DNA of 64,000 nt from Marinibaculum pumilum (GCF_042646425.1 NZ_JBHRTR010000020.1:1-64000), one strand, 5' to 3'. Counted from the stretch's first letter, positions 16,887 through 25,398 are shown. The notes: generated from the sequence alone by a model not told the origin. Program-made: numbers and translations.

Positions 16887-17240
16887 TCAGTCCTTCTGCA
16901 GGAAGCGGCGCGCGGCGGCGCGGTGGCTGTCGCGGATCGAGCCGCCGACCGCCCGGGTGGCGGCGAGCAGCACCGCCAGATCGTCGCCATAGCCGATCAG
17001 CGGCAGGAAGTCGGCGACCGCGTCGGTCGGCAGGACGAAATAGGCCAGCGCGCCGAACAGGGTCGCCTTCACCGTCAGCGGGGTGGCCCGGTCGGTGGCG
17101 CTGTAGAAGGCCGCGGCCGCATCCTCGGCAAAGGGGACATGCCCGGCGGTTCGCCGCAGCTTGCGCCAGAAGCCGTCGCGGACCAGGGCCTCTTCCGCCG
17201 CCGGGTCCAGGCCGGTGGCCGTCGCAGTGCTCTCGCTCAT
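16887..17240 (-). CDS. YkvA/DUF1232-family membrane protein
   Basis: A 117-aa protein with the DUF1232 core: KATLFGALAYFVLPTDAVADFLPLIGYGDDLAVLLAA, whose ALAYF-x-x-P-D-x-x-D-F-x-P-x-x-G-x-x-D-D pattern defines the family. It has one or two weak hydrophobic helices, so it is probably membrane-associated. Function is unknown. It lies tail-to-tail with the Nudix gene, only 22 bp apart. Confidence 0.85.
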   Translation of the reverse strand: MSESTATATGLDPAAEEALVRDGFWRKLRRTAGHVPFAEDAAAAFYSATDRATPLTVKATLFGALAYFVLPTDAVADFLPLIGYGDDLAVLLAATRAVGGSIRDSHRAAARRFLQKD

Positions 17241-17286
17241 TACCAGGATGTGGGAAGCGGGCCGGGGATTCGCAATTGCCGGCGCC

Positions 17287-17577
17287 TCAACCCGCCGCGT
17301 CCATGAAGGCCGCCATGTCGACATCCTTCTGGGTCACGCCGCCGGCATCGTGGGTGGCCAGGGTCACCTCGACCTTGTTGTAGACATTGAACCACTCCGG
17401 GTGGTGGTCCATCTTCTCAGCCAGCAGCGCCACCCGGGCCATGAACCCGAAGGCGGCGTTGAAATCCTTGAACTGGAAGGTCTTGCAGATCGCCTCCCGA
17501 CCCGCCGCCTCGCTCCATCCGTTCAGCCCGGCCAGCGCCTGCCGGCGGGCGTCCGCGTCCAGCTTCGTCATCGCCAT
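17287..17577 (-). CDS. phhB: Pterin-4-alpha-carbinolamine dehydratase
   Basis: It dehydrates 4a-hydroxytetrahydropterin and so recycles the tetrahydrobiopterin-type cofactor of aromatic amino acid hydroxylases. The 96-aa protein matches the usual size, with the full active-site motif: FNAAFGFMARVALLAEKMDHHPEW (two catalytic His), FNVYNKVEVTLATHDAGGVT and a third His in THDAGG. No phenylalanine hydroxylase gene lies in the window, so its partner is elsewhere or it serves another role such as molybdopterin-related salvage. Confidence 0.92.
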   Translation of the reverse strand: MAMTKLDADARRQALAGLNGWSEAAGREAICKTFQFKDFNAAFGFMARVALLAEKMDHHPEWFNVYNKVEVTLATHDAGGVTQKDVDMAAFMDAAG

Positions 17578-17628
17578 GTCCGACTTCCCCGTCATCAGGT
17601 TCGTCCGCGTCCGTCCGGCAGGTGTCGC

Positions 17629-18024
17629 ATGTTGAGGCCGGCCAAGGAAGGGCCCGACCGCCTGCTCGCCCTGGCGGAGCAGGCCTATGCCGAAATCCCG
17701 GAGGAGCTGCGCCGGCACACCGAAGGCATCGTGTTCCGGGTCGCCGACTGGGCGGACGCCGACACGCTGGAGGAGATGGGCATCGACGATGCCTATGACC
17801 TGCTGGGCCTCTATCACGGGGTCAGCCTGGACCATCAGAGCGTTTACGATTCCGGGCGCATGCCGGACATGATCTGGCTCTACCGCGAGCCGATCCTGGC
17901 CTATGCGGCGGATACCGGGGAGGCGCTGGCCGACGTCGTCCGCAATGTCCTGGTGCACGAGATCGGCCACCATTTCGGCCTCTCCGACGACGACATGCAC
18001 GCCATCGAGGATGAGGACGACTGA
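17629..18024 (+). CDS. Metallopeptidase-family zincin (MprP-like)
   Basis: A 131-aa minimal zincin-like protein. The zinc site is complete: VLVHEIGHHFGLSDDDM gives HExxHxxGxxD, near residue 107 onward, followed by an acidic tail. The N-terminal part, with ELRRHTEGIVFRVADW, DAYDLLGLYHGVSL and MIWLYREPIL, is typical of this family (formerly DUF1025), which is common in alphaproteobacteria. The start ATG is 51 bp from the divergent pterin dehydratase start. Its in vivo substrate is unknown. Confidence 0.88.
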   Translation: MLRPAKEGPDRLLALAEQAYAEIPEELRRHTEGIVFRVADWADADTLEEMGIDDAYDLLGLYHGVSLDHQSVYDSGRMPDMIWLYREPILAYAADTGEALADVVRNVLVHEIGHHFGLSDDDMHAIEDEDD

Positions 18025-18097
18025 GCTCAGAACGGTTCCCGGGTCAGGCTCTACGGCGGTCACACGGTCTCTTCGACGCATCTTCCCCGGCACCGTC

Positions 18098-18250
18098 GCC
18101 CTCGGCCCCCGAGCCGAGGGCCGTGACGATACAAGGACGCTGCGCAGCCTCATCGCCTTGCCACGATCCTCGGGTCAAGCCCGAGGACGACGGCGGCAGG
18201 AAAGCCGCGTCGAGAAGATGTGTGAATGCCGTAGGCTCGGGGCCGAGGAC
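18098..18250. repeat. REP/BIME-like palindromes in the gap 18025-18386
   Basis: The 362-bp gap between the zincin and sirtuin genes holds no convincing gene. It contains hairpin-forming palindromes: GCCCTCGGC at 18098-18106 with GCCGAGGGC at 18113-18121, and CCTCGGG at 18168-18174 with CCCGAGG at 18180-18186. A degraded third copy lies near 18233-18250. Each is flanked by GTCG/GACGA. Closely related units occur at 29312, 32411 and 40311, so they are members of a dispersed intergenic palindrome family. Confidence 0.7.
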
Positions 18251-18386
18251 AACGGCAACCCGGCAGGACGGCAAGGCCGCATCAGGTCCGCTGGTGAGAT
18301 ATTTGAGTGCCGCAGAGCCCGGCCCGGGAACGACGGGCTTCCCCGACGGCAGTGCGAACGCACCACCAGCGTCCGCCGGCCTCCTC

Positions 18387-19112
18387 TCACCCCGCCGCCA
18401 GCAGTTCCTCGACGAAGGCCGGCACCAGGTCCGTCGCCGGGCCCTGGCGGGCCTCCGCGAACAGGGTGGCGCCCTCCGACGGCTCCAGGTTCAGTTCCAC
18501 GGTATGGGCGCGGCCGTGGCGGCGCACTTCGTCGACGAAGCCGGCGGCCGGATAGACATTGCCCGAGGTGCCGATCGAGACGAACAGGTCGCAGGCGGCC
18601 AGTTCCACGCCGATCTTCGCCATGTGGAAGGGCATCTCCTCGAACCAGACGACATGCGGGCGGACATAGCCCGGGGTGGTGCAGGTGGCGCAGATTGTCG
18701 CCGTGCCGATCGCCTCCCGGCTTTCGGCGACCGTGCCGCAATTCTCGCAGCGGATCTTCAGGATCTCGCCGTGCATGTGCAGCACGTTGCGGCTGCCTGC
18801 CCGTTCGTGCAGGTCGTCCACGTTCTGGGTCACCACCAGCAGACGCCCGCCGTTGCGGGCGGCCAGCTCCGCCTCCAGCCGGGCCAGCGCCTCGTGCGCG
18901 GCATTGGGGCTGTAGCCCGCCATGCCGGTGCGCAGGCTGTTGTGGAAGTCATGCACATAGTCCGGGTTGCGGGCGAAACCGCCGGGGGTGGCGACATCCT
19001 CCAGCCGCACCTTCGTCCACAGCCCGTCCTTGTCGCGGAAGGTGTCCAGGCCGCTCTCCTTGGAGATGCCGGCGCCGGTCAGCACCACGATCCGCCGGTA
19101 GGGACCCGCCAT
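18387..19112 (-). CDS. cobB: NAD-dependent protein deacylase (sirtuin)
   Basis: It removes acyl groups from protein lysines using NAD. The 241-aa protein is collinear with E. coli CobB: GAGISKESG (residues 13-21), DGLWTKVRLEDVATP, TQNVDDLHERAG (95-106), the catalytic HMHGE with His 114, a zinc site of Cys 122/125 and 141/144, and RPHVVWFEEMP. The residues aligned with the CobB Tyr92/Arg95 desuccinylase pair are His57 and Leu60 (FHNSLR, where CobB has FYNARR). Acyl preference may therefore differ. The ATG has GGGGGAGGAACGA upstream. Confidence 0.93.
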   Translation of the reverse strand: MAGPYRRIVVLTGAGISKESGLDTFRDKDGLWTKVRLEDVATPGGFARNPDYVHDFHNSLRTGMAGYSPNAAHEALARLEAELAARNGGRLLVVTQNVDDLHERAGSRNVLHMHGEILKIRCENCGTVAESREAIGTATICATCTTPGYVRPHVVWFEEMPFHMAKIGVELAACDLFVSIGTSGNVYPAAGFVDEVRRHGRAHTVELNLEPSEGATLFAEARQGPATDLVPAFVEELLAAG

Positions 19113-19132
19113 TCGTTCCTCCCCCTCTGCTT

Positions 19133-19180
19133 CGCCCGGTCTTGCATCCGCCCGGTCTTGCATCCGCCCGGCCTTGCACG
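19133..19180. repeat. Three tandem copies of a 16-bp unit
   Basis: The unit CGCCCGGTCTTGCATC occurs exactly at 19133-19148 and 19149-19164, with a third, slightly changed copy at 19165-19180. It lies between the divergent starts of the sirtuin gene (19112) and the small zinc-finger gene (19260), so it could affect spacing or regulation of either promoter. There are no spacers, so it is not a CRISPR array. Confidence 0.8.
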
Positions 19181-19259
19181 CGCGTGCCGACCGATTGCCC
19201 GGGCGCGCCGCGCGAGTCAATCTGGGGGCCGGTCCCGTTCGCCAGAGGAGAATGCCGTC

Positions 19260-19475
19260 ATGGCCGCCGCACCGGGCTCCCCGCGCAGGCCGCTGCGCCT
19301 CGAGGATTGCGTCAACGAGACCTGTCCCTGGTCGGGCAAGCCGGTCTCCGCCGATTCTCTGACCGTCCATGACGGCGTGGTGGTCGGCTTCTGCAATACC
19401 GGCTGCCGCGACAAGTTCGACGCAGCGGTTCGGCATTTCAAGGCGGCGCGGGAACGCCGCCGCGGCGTGGTCTGA
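19260..19475 (+). CDS. Small TRASH/YHS-like zinc-finger protein
   Basis: A 71-aa protein with two cysteine clusters, CVNETCPWSGKPVSADSL and VVGFCNTGCRDKFDAAVRHF. This is the arrangement of small TRASH/YHS-type metal-binding domains, in which CP-x-SGKPV and GFC-x-x-xC-x-x-xF are diagnostic. Such domains sense or carry metal ions. AGAGGAGA lies about ten bases before the ATG. It is transcribed divergently from the sirtuin gene; a functional link is not established. Confidence 0.8.
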   Translation: MAAAPGSPRRPLRLEDCVNETCPWSGKPVSADSLTVHDGVVVGFCNTGCRDKFDAAVRHFKAARERRRGVV

Positions 19476-19498
19476 GGCGCTCGGCCAAAGGACCGCGC

Positions 19499-20143
19499 TC
19501 AGCGATCCGCCGAGGCGTAGCCGTACCAGGCCTCCTCGTCGTGGAAGTCGTCGAACTCCGCCAGGTCGTCATCCTCCTCCTCGTCCTCCGCCGCGCCGGA
19601 TCCGCCGGCCAGGTCGAAGCTCTCCTCGATCCGGTAGATCGCGCCGGACTGGCTGAGCTGGGAGGAGAATAGGTGGAAACGGTCCGCCTCGAACGGCATC
19701 AGCGACAGTGTGTTGTTGCGCGCCAGATACTCGCCGAGCCGGTTCGCGGGCGCGCCGCGGTCCAGTTTCGCCAGGGTGACATGGGGATGGTATTTCCGGG
19801 TCTCCGGCGGCACGCCGACACGGGCCAGCGCTGTGTCGATCTTCGCCCGCAGGTGCATCAGCGACGGGTTGCCGCGCACGCCGGCCCACAGGATGCGGGG
19901 CCGCTTCTTCTCGCCGAAGGTGCCGAGCTCGGCGATCGTGACGTCGAAGGCCGGGCTGCGGATCGCCGCCAGGGCATAGACGATGTCGTCGGCCAGCCGC
20001 TCGTCCACCTCGCCGATGAAGCGCAGGGTCAGGTGCAACTGGTCCTCCCGCTGCCAGCGCGCGCCGCTGAGGCCTCCGCTGTAGAGCATCAGGTTCTGCT
20101 TCACCCTGTCGGGCAGGGCGATGGCGGTAAACAATCTGATCAT
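19499..20143 (-). CDS. thpR: RNA 2',3'-cyclic phosphodiesterase (2'-5' RNA ligase family)
   Basis: A 2H phosphoesterase that opens 2',3'-cyclic phosphates on RNA ends. The two catalytic HxTx motifs are HLTLRF and HPHVTLAK, separated by the expected spacing. The ATG at 20143 (MIRLFTAIALPD) matches the family start. The first 180 residues are standard; the C-terminus adds an acidic tail of about 30 residues (rich in Glu and Asp) ending YGYASADR, not present in typical members. It is the last gene of a leftward run with tas and tesA. Confidence 0.9.
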   Translation of the reverse strand: MIRLFTAIALPDRVKQNLMLYSGGLSGARWQREDQLHLTLRFIGEVDERLADDIVYALAAIRSPAFDVTIAELGTFGEKKRPRILWAGVRGNPSLMHLRAKIDTALARVGVPPETRKYHPHVTLAKLDRGAPANRLGEYLARNNTLSLMPFEADRFHLFSSQLSQSGAIYRIEESFDLAGGSGAAEDEEEDDDLAEFDDFHDEEAWYGYASADR

Positions 20144-20207
20144 CGCGGGCGACCTTTCCTGCATCGGCGGCCGCCCGCGCCGCGGGCGGCACGGATATCG
20201 ACTGCCC

Positions 20208-21260
20208 TCAGGGGCAGGGATTGGGCTGTTCGGTCTGTATCGTCTCGATGAGTTCCAGCACCTCCTGGTCGAGTTTCACGTCGGCGGCTTCAAGGTCGCG
20301 CTCCAGCTGTTCCGTGGAGGTCGCGCCCAGGATGGTGGCGGTGACGAAGGGCCGCGAATGGACATAGGCGAGCGCCATCTGCGCCGGGTCCAGGCCGTTA
20401 TCTTCCGCCAGCTGCACATAGCGGGCGACGGAGAGGATCGATTCCGGCGTCTGGTAGCGCTGGAACCGGTCGAACAGGGTCAGGCGGGCGCCCGCCGGCT
20501 TCTGGCCGTTCAGGTACTTGCCGCTGAGCACCCCCATGGCCAGCGGCGAATAGGCCAGCAGGCCGACATCCTCGCGCATCGCGATCTCCGCCAGGCCGAT
20601 CTCGAAGGTCCGGTTCAGCAGGTTGTAGGGGTTCTGGATGCTGGCGATGCGCGGGCCCCGCCCGGCATCCGCGGCGCGCAGATAGTCCAGCAGGCCCCAC
20701 GGTGTCTCGTTGGAGACGCCGACGGCGCGCACCTTGCCGGCGGTCACGAACTCCCCCAGCACCTCCAGGGTCTCCGCGATCGGCACGCTGTTCGGCCGTT
20801 CCTCCGGCGCATAGCCGAGCTTGCCGAAGAAGTTCGTCGCCCGCTCCGGCCAGTGCACCTGGTAGAGGTCCAGATAGTCGGTCCGCAGCCGCTTCAGGCT
20901 CTGCTCCAGGGCATAGGCGATCTGCGCCCGGTCCAGCCGGCTTTCCGTCACGCCGGAGTCCGCGGCGCGCATCCAGGTCATCGGGCTGCGGCCGGCCACC
21001 TTGCTGGCCAGAACGACCCGGTCGCGGTTGCCGCGCGCGCCGAGCCAGCTGCCGATGAACGCCTCGGTGCGGCCCTGGGTCTCCGCCTTAGGCGGCACCG
21101 GGTACATCTCTGCGGTGTCGATGAAGGTCACGCCGCGGTCCAGCGCCATGTCCAACTGGCGGTGCGCCTCCGCCTCGTCGTTCTGCTCGCCCCAGGTCAT
21201 TGTGCCCAGGCAGAGCGCGCTGACCTCGATTCCGGTGCGGCCCAGGCGGCGCCGTTCCAT
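20208..21260 (-). CDS. tas: Tas-type NADP(H)-dependent aldo/keto reductase
   Basis: A 350-aa TIM-barrel reductase that is very similar along its length to E. coli Tas. Seen: LCLGTMTWGEQN, FIDTAEMYPVPPKAETQG with catalytic Asp/Tyr, the ASKVAGRS catalytic Lys, LDLYQVHWPERATNFFGKLGY with catalytic His, VGVSNETPWG, IQNPYNLLNRTFE and LLAYSPLAMGVLSGKYLNG as cofactor-binding region. The physiological substrate is unknown. The start ATG at 21260 has AGTGGAGTGAAGG upstream. It lies 29 bp after tesA on the same strand. Confidence 0.92.
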   Translation of the reverse strand: MERRRLGRTGIEVSALCLGTMTWGEQNDEAEAHRQLDMALDRGVTFIDTAEMYPVPPKAETQGRTEAFIGSWLGARGNRDRVVLASKVAGRSPMTWMRAADSGVTESRLDRAQIAYALEQSLKRLRTDYLDLYQVHWPERATNFFGKLGYAPEERPNSVPIAETLEVLGEFVTAGKVRAVGVSNETPWGLLDYLRAADAGRGPRIASIQNPYNLLNRTFEIGLAEIAMREDVGLLAYSPLAMGVLSGKYLNGQKPAGARLTLFDRFQRYQTPESILSVARYVQLAEDNGLDPAQMALAYVHSRPFVTATILGATSTEQLERDLEAADVKLDQEVLELIETIQTEQPNPCP

Positions 21261-21289
21261 GACCTTCACTCCACTGCGGCGCGCCGGGG

Positions 21290-22033
21290 TCAGCCGCCGC
21301 GCACGAATTCCAGGACCGCCGGCCCCATCCGCTCGGCCAGCAGCGCGGCACCGGCCGCGTTGGGATGGATGCCGTCGGCCTGGTTCAGTTCCGGCCGGAT
21401 CGCCACCCCGTCCAGCAGGAAGGGATACAGGGCGATATCGTACTTCGCTGCCAGGTCGGCATAGATCGGGTTGAAGGCGGCGGCATAGTCCGCGCCCAGG
21501 TTCGGCGGCGCCAGCATGCCGGCCAGCAGGACCGGGATGCCGCGGTCCTTCGCCCCTACCAGGATGGCATCCAGGTTGTCGCGCGCGCTGGCCGGGTCGA
21601 TGCCGCGCAGCGCGTCGTTGGCGCCCAGGGCCACGATCAGGAAGTCCGGCTTCTCCGCCAGCACCCAGTCCAGCCGGGCCAGCCCGCCGGCGGTGGTGTC
21701 GCCGCTGACCCCGGCATTGACCACACGCGCCTGCACGCCCTTGTCGCGCAGCCAGGCCTGCAGCTGCGCCGGCGGCGCCTCGCCCTCCGCCAGGCCATAG
21801 CCGGCGGTGATGCTGTCGCCCAGCATGGTGATGACGACCGGGTCGTCATCCGCCGCAGCGGCGGGCAGGGCCGGCAGCAGGAGCACGGCGATCGCCGCGA
21901 CAACCAGCCCCTTCAGGATGTTGCGGCGGCGCGGCTTCGCCTTGATCCGGGCGGCGGGCCGGCCATATGCACCCTCAGGGCCTCGTCCGCGACGGGGCAC
22001 AGGGTGTCTTGCCTTGCCTGTCCCGCCACGCAT
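21290..22033 (-). CDS. tesA: Periplasmic GDSL esterase / thioesterase I
   Basis: An SGNH-fold lysophospholipase/thioesterase/arylesterase. The four blocks are complete: TMLGDSITAGYGL (Ser), VNAGVSGDTTAGG (Gly), VALGANDALRG (Asn) and DGIHPNAAG (Asp/His). A basic region followed by LVVAAIAVLLLPALPAAAAD forms a signal peptide. The ATG at 22033 gives an unusually long pre-signal segment; a GTG at 22000 is an alternative. The start lies 13 bp from that of divergent ybbA. The tesA/ybbA/ybbP divergent arrangement is the same as in E. coli. Confidence 0.9.
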   Translation of the reverse strand: MRGGTGKARHPVPRRGRGPEGAYGRPAARIKAKPRRRNILKGLVVAAIAVLLLPALPAAAADDDPVVITMLGDSITAGYGLAEGEAPPAQLQAWLRDKGVQARVVNAGVSGDTTAGGLARLDWVLAEKPDFLIVALGANDALRGIDPASARDNLDAILVGAKDRGIPVLLAGMLAPPNLGADYAAAFNPIYADLAAKYDIALYPFLLDGVAIRPELNQADGIHPNAAGAALLAERMGPAVLEFVRGG

Positions 22034-22045
22034 ACCGGGTCTCCG

Positions 22046-22849
22046 ATGCATCAGCCACATTCGCCGCAAAGTTCCGCACCCGCCACCGGCAGGGGCGCGG
22101 CCAGCGCCGACAGCCCCGCCGCCGCGGCAATGGTCGATCTTCGCGACGTTCATCTGACATTGGTGGGGACGGCAGGGCCCGTCAATATCCTGCGTGGCCT
22201 GACCCTCGCCATCCCCGCCGGACAATCGGTCGGCGTGGTTGGGCCCTCCGGTTCCGGCAAGTCCACCCTGCTCGCCGTGATGGCGGGACTGGAACGCGCA
22301 CAGGGCGGCCAGGTGCAGGTGGCAGGCCAGGATCTGTCGCGGCTGGGTGAGGACGGGCTGGCCCTGTTCCGGCGCCAGCGGCTGGGCATCGTGTTCCAGT
22401 CCTTCCACCTGATCCCGACCATGACGGCGCTGGAGAATGTGGCCGTGCCGCTGGAGCTGGCGGGCCGCCGCGACGCCTTCGACCGCGCCGAATCGGCGCT
22501 CGATTCGGTCGGCCTGGCGCATCGCCGCACGCACTACCCGACCCAGCTTTCCGGCGGCGAGCAGCAGCGGGTGGCGCTCGCCCGCGCCGCGGCCGGCGAG
22601 CCCGACCTGCTGCTGGCGGACGAACCCACCGGCAATCTGGACGCCACCACCGGCGGCGGCATCGTCGACCTGATGTTCGCCCTGCAGGCCCGCCATGGCA
22701 CCACCCTGGTGCTGATCACCCACGACGAAGGCCTGGCACGGGCCTGCGACCGCATGGTGCGGATCAGCGACGGCCGCATCACCGAGGATTCGGGCGACGC
22801 AGGCGCCGACCGGGCGGCGGCCAAGGCCGCCCGCGCCGCCGGCGGCTGA
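22046..22849 (+). CDS. ybbA: YbbA-type ABC transporter ATP-binding protein
   Basis: The ATPase of a MacB/LolD-class ABC system that works with the YbbP permease; such pairs act on envelope lipids or peptides, but this one's role is unproven. Seen: Walker A GPSGSGKST, Q-loop VFQSFHL, signature LSGGEQQRVALARA, Walker B LLLADEPTGNLD and H-loop ITHD. The ATG at 22046 gives a low-complexity Ala/Ser-rich leader of 28 residues before the domain. An ATG at 22130 (MVDLRDVHLTL) may be the true start. ybbP follows after 14 bp. Confidence 0.92.
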   Translation: MHQPHSPQSSAPATGRGAASADSPAAAAMVDLRDVHLTLVGTAGPVNILRGLTLAIPAGQSVGVVGPSGSGKSTLLAVMAGLERAQGGQVQVAGQDLSRLGEDGLALFRRQRLGIVFQSFHLIPTMTALENVAVPLELAGRRDAFDRAESALDSVGLAHRRTHYPTQLSGGEQQRVALARAAAGEPDLLLADEPTGNLDATTGGGIVDLMFALQARHGTTLVLITHDEGLARACDRMVRISDGRITEDSGDAGADRAAAKAARAAGG

Positions 22850-22863
22850 GCGGGTCCGGCCGC

Positions 22864-25398
22864 ATGGAGGGCCTGCCCGTCGCGATCCGCTTCGCCCGGC
22901 GCGAGCTGCGCGGCGGGCTGAAGGGCTTCCGGATCTTCCTGGCCTGCCTGGCGCTGGGTGTCGCGGCGATCGCCGCCGTCGGCTCGCTGGCCGCCGCCAT
23001 CGTCACCGGGCTGGAGCGCGACGGCCGCATCATCCTGGGCGGCGATGTGGAGCTGCGCCTGGTGCTGCGCCCGGCCACCACGGCCGAACGCGACTGGCTG
23101 GCGGCCCGGGCGGAGGTCTCCGAGATCGTGCAGACGCGCGCCATGGCCCATGCGGTGGCCAACGACAAGCGTACGCTGGTGGAACTGAAGGCGGTGGATT
23201 CCGCCTATCCCCTCTACGGCCGGACGGTCCTGGGCGATGGCGGCGCGGACGCCCTGGGCCTCGACACGGCGCTGGCCGGCCGCGGCGGCCTGCCCGGGGC
23301 GGTGGCCGACCCGATCCTGCTGCAACGCCTGGACCTGGCACCCGGCGACCGGGTCCGGGTGGGCGAGCAGGTTTTTGTCCTGATGGCGCCGCTGACCCGG
23401 GAGGCGGATCGCGGCAGCGCCGGCCTGACCCTGGGCCCGAAGCTGCTGGTTGCCCGCGAATCGCTGGAGGCGACCGGGCTGGTCACCGAGGGCAGCCTGC
23501 TGTTCTGGTTCTATCGCCTGAAGCTGCCCGAAGGCGCCGATCCCGCCGTTTTCGTGGAAGAGATCAAGGCGGCCTTTCCGGAAGCCGGCTGGCGGGTGCT
23601 GGACTGGCGCAACGGCAATCCCGGCCTGCGCAGCTTCGTCGACCGGATCGGCCTGTTCCTGGTGCTGGTCGGCCTGACCGCGCTGCTGGTCGGCGGGGTC
23701 GGGGTCGCCAATGCGGTGAAGAGCTACCTGGACGGCAAGACCGTCACCATCGCGATCCTGAAATGCCTGGGCGCGCCGGGGCGGGTGATCTTCCAGACCT
23801 ACCTGGTGCAGATCCTGGTCCTGGCGCTGGGCGGCATCGCCATCGGCCTGCTGCTGGGCGCTCTGGCGCCGGTGGTCCTGGCCGCGGCGCTGGTGGAGGT
23901 GCTGCCGGTGCCGGTGGCGGTCGGCTTCTATCCCTGGCCGCTGGCGCTGGCCCTGCTCTATGGCCTGCTGACCGCGCTCGCCTTCGCGCTCTGGCCTCTG
24001 GCGAAGGCGCGGGAGGTCAGCCCCGCCGGCCTGTTCCGCGCCGCCGCCGCGCCGCCGGGCGGTTGGCCGCGGCGGCGCTACATCGTCGCCACCGCCGCCC
24101 TGTTCCTGGCCCTGGCGGCGATCGCGGTGCTGACCACCGCGGCGCAGGACTTCGCCCTGGGCTTCGTCGCCGGCGCCGCCGCCAGCCTGGTCCTGCTGCG
24201 GTTGCTGGCGGAGGGAATCACCCGCGCCGCCCGCCGCGCCGGCCGGCCGCGGGTCGCGGCGGTGCGCCTGGCTCTGGCCAGCATCTGCCGCCCCGGCGCG
24301 GCGACCCCGGGCATCGTGCTGTCGCTGGGCCTGGGCCTGTCCCTGCTGGTGGCGGTGGCGCTGATCCAGGGCAACATGAACGCCGAGATCTCCGAGCGCA
24401 TGCCGGAAGACGTGCCCGGCTTCTTCTTCATCGACATCCAGTCCGACCAGGTCGAGGCGTTCGAGGAAATCGTCCGCACGACGCCGGGCACCAGCGGCCT
24501 GGACCGGGTGCCGATGCTGCGCGGCCGGATCTCCGCCGCCAACGGCATCCCCGCAGATGAGCTGGAGGTGACGGAAGACCAGCGCTGGGTGCTGCGCGGC
24601 GATCGCGGCCTGACCTATGCCGCTGAGCCGCCGGAGAACGGCGAGATCGTCGCCGGCGAGTGGTGGCCGGCGGATTATGACGGGCCGCCGCTGATCTCCA
24701 TGGAGGTCGATGCCGCCCGCGGCCTGGGCCTGGATGTCGGCGACAGCCTGACCGTCAACGTGCTGGGCCGCGACGTGGCCGGCACCATCGCCAACCTGCG
24801 CACCGTCGACTGGTCGAATCTGGGCATCAACTTCGTGATGGTCTTCTCCCCGGGCCTCCTGTCGGCGGCGCCGCACACCCACCTGGCGACCGTCCATGCC
24901 ACCGGCGCAGGCGAGGAGGCGGTGTTCAATGCGGTCACCGATGCCTTCCCCAACATCTCCGTGGTGCGGGTGAAAGAGGCGCTGGAAGAGGTCAACCGCC
25001 TGCTGGGCCATGTCGCCACCGCGGTGCGGTCCGCCGCCGGCATCACCCTGCTGGCCGGGGTGCTGGTGCTGGGCGGGGCGATCGTCGCCGGCCGCCGCAA
25101 CCGGCTGCGGGAGGCGGCGATCCTGAAAGTGCTGGGCGCCACCCGCGGCGACGTGCTGCGGGCGATGGTGGTGGAATATGCCATCCTGGGCCTGGCCACC
25201 GCCCTGGTCGGCGGGCTGGTGGGCTGGGTGGCCGCCTGGATCGTCATCACCCAGGTGATGGGCGCAGAATGGGTGATGCTGCCCGGCACATTGGTGCTGA
25301 CCGCGCTGGGGGCGATGGCCCTGACGATCGCGCTCGGCCTGGTCGGCACCTGGCAGGTCCTGTCGCAGCGCCCGGCGCAGGTGCTGCGGGAGATCTGA
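22864..25398 (+). CDS. ybbP: YbbP-type FtsX-like permease
   Basis: The membrane partner of YbbA. The 844-aa protein has an N-terminal helix after FARRELRGGLKGFRIFLACLALG, a periplasmic domain, three helices around residues 260-370 (first FtsX core: GLTALLVGGVGVANAVKSYL...ILKCLGAPG), central helices, a second periplasmic region and three C-terminal helices (LREAAILKVLGATRGDVLRA). This two-FtsX-core layout is that of YbbP and LolC/E-like exporters. The ATG follows the ybbA stop by 14 bp, so it is one operon. Confidence 0.92.
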   Translation: MEGLPVAIRFARRELRGGLKGFRIFLACLALGVAAIAAVGSLAAAIVTGLERDGRIILGGDVELRLVLRPATTAERDWLAARAEVSEIVQTRAMAHAVANDKRTLVELKAVDSAYPLYGRTVLGDGGADALGLDTALAGRGGLPGAVADPILLQRLDLAPGDRVRVGEQVFVLMAPLTREADRGSAGLTLGPKLLVARESLEATGLVTEGSLLFWFYRLKLPEGADPAVFVEEIKAAFPEAGWRVLDWRNGNPGLRSFVDRIGLFLVLVGLTALLVGGVGVANAVKSYLDGKTVTIAILKCLGAPGRVIFQTYLVQILVLALGGIAIGLLLGALAPVVLAAALVEVLPVPVAVGFYPWPLALALLYGLLTALAFALWPLAKAREVSPAGLFRAAAAPPGGWPRRRYIVATAALFLALAAIAVLTTAAQDFALGFVAGAAASLVLLRLLAEGITRAARRAGRPRVAAVRLALASICRPGAATPGIVLSLGLGLSLLVAVALIQGNMNAEISERMPEDVPGFFFIDIQSDQVEAFEEIVRTTPGTSGLDRVPMLRGRISAANGIPADELEVTEDQRWVLRGDRGLTYAAEPPENGEIVAGEWWPADYDGPPLISMEVDAARGLGLDVGDSLTVNVLGRDVAGTIANLRTVDWSNLGINFVMVFSPGLLSAAPHTHLATVHATGAGEEAVFNAVTDAFPNISVVRVKEALEEVNRLLGHVATAVRSAAGITLLAGVLVLGGAIVAGRRNRLREAAILKVLGATRGDVLRAMVVEYAILGLATALVGGLVGWVAAWIVITQVMGAEWVMLPGTLVLTALGAMALTIALGLVGTWQVLSQRPAQVLREI

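Noticed and set aside
19133..19180. Possible CRISPR array
   Set aside because: The repeats are contiguous 16-mers without spacers, and no cas genes are present. The 38139-38192 and 55931-55990 repeats fail for the same reason.
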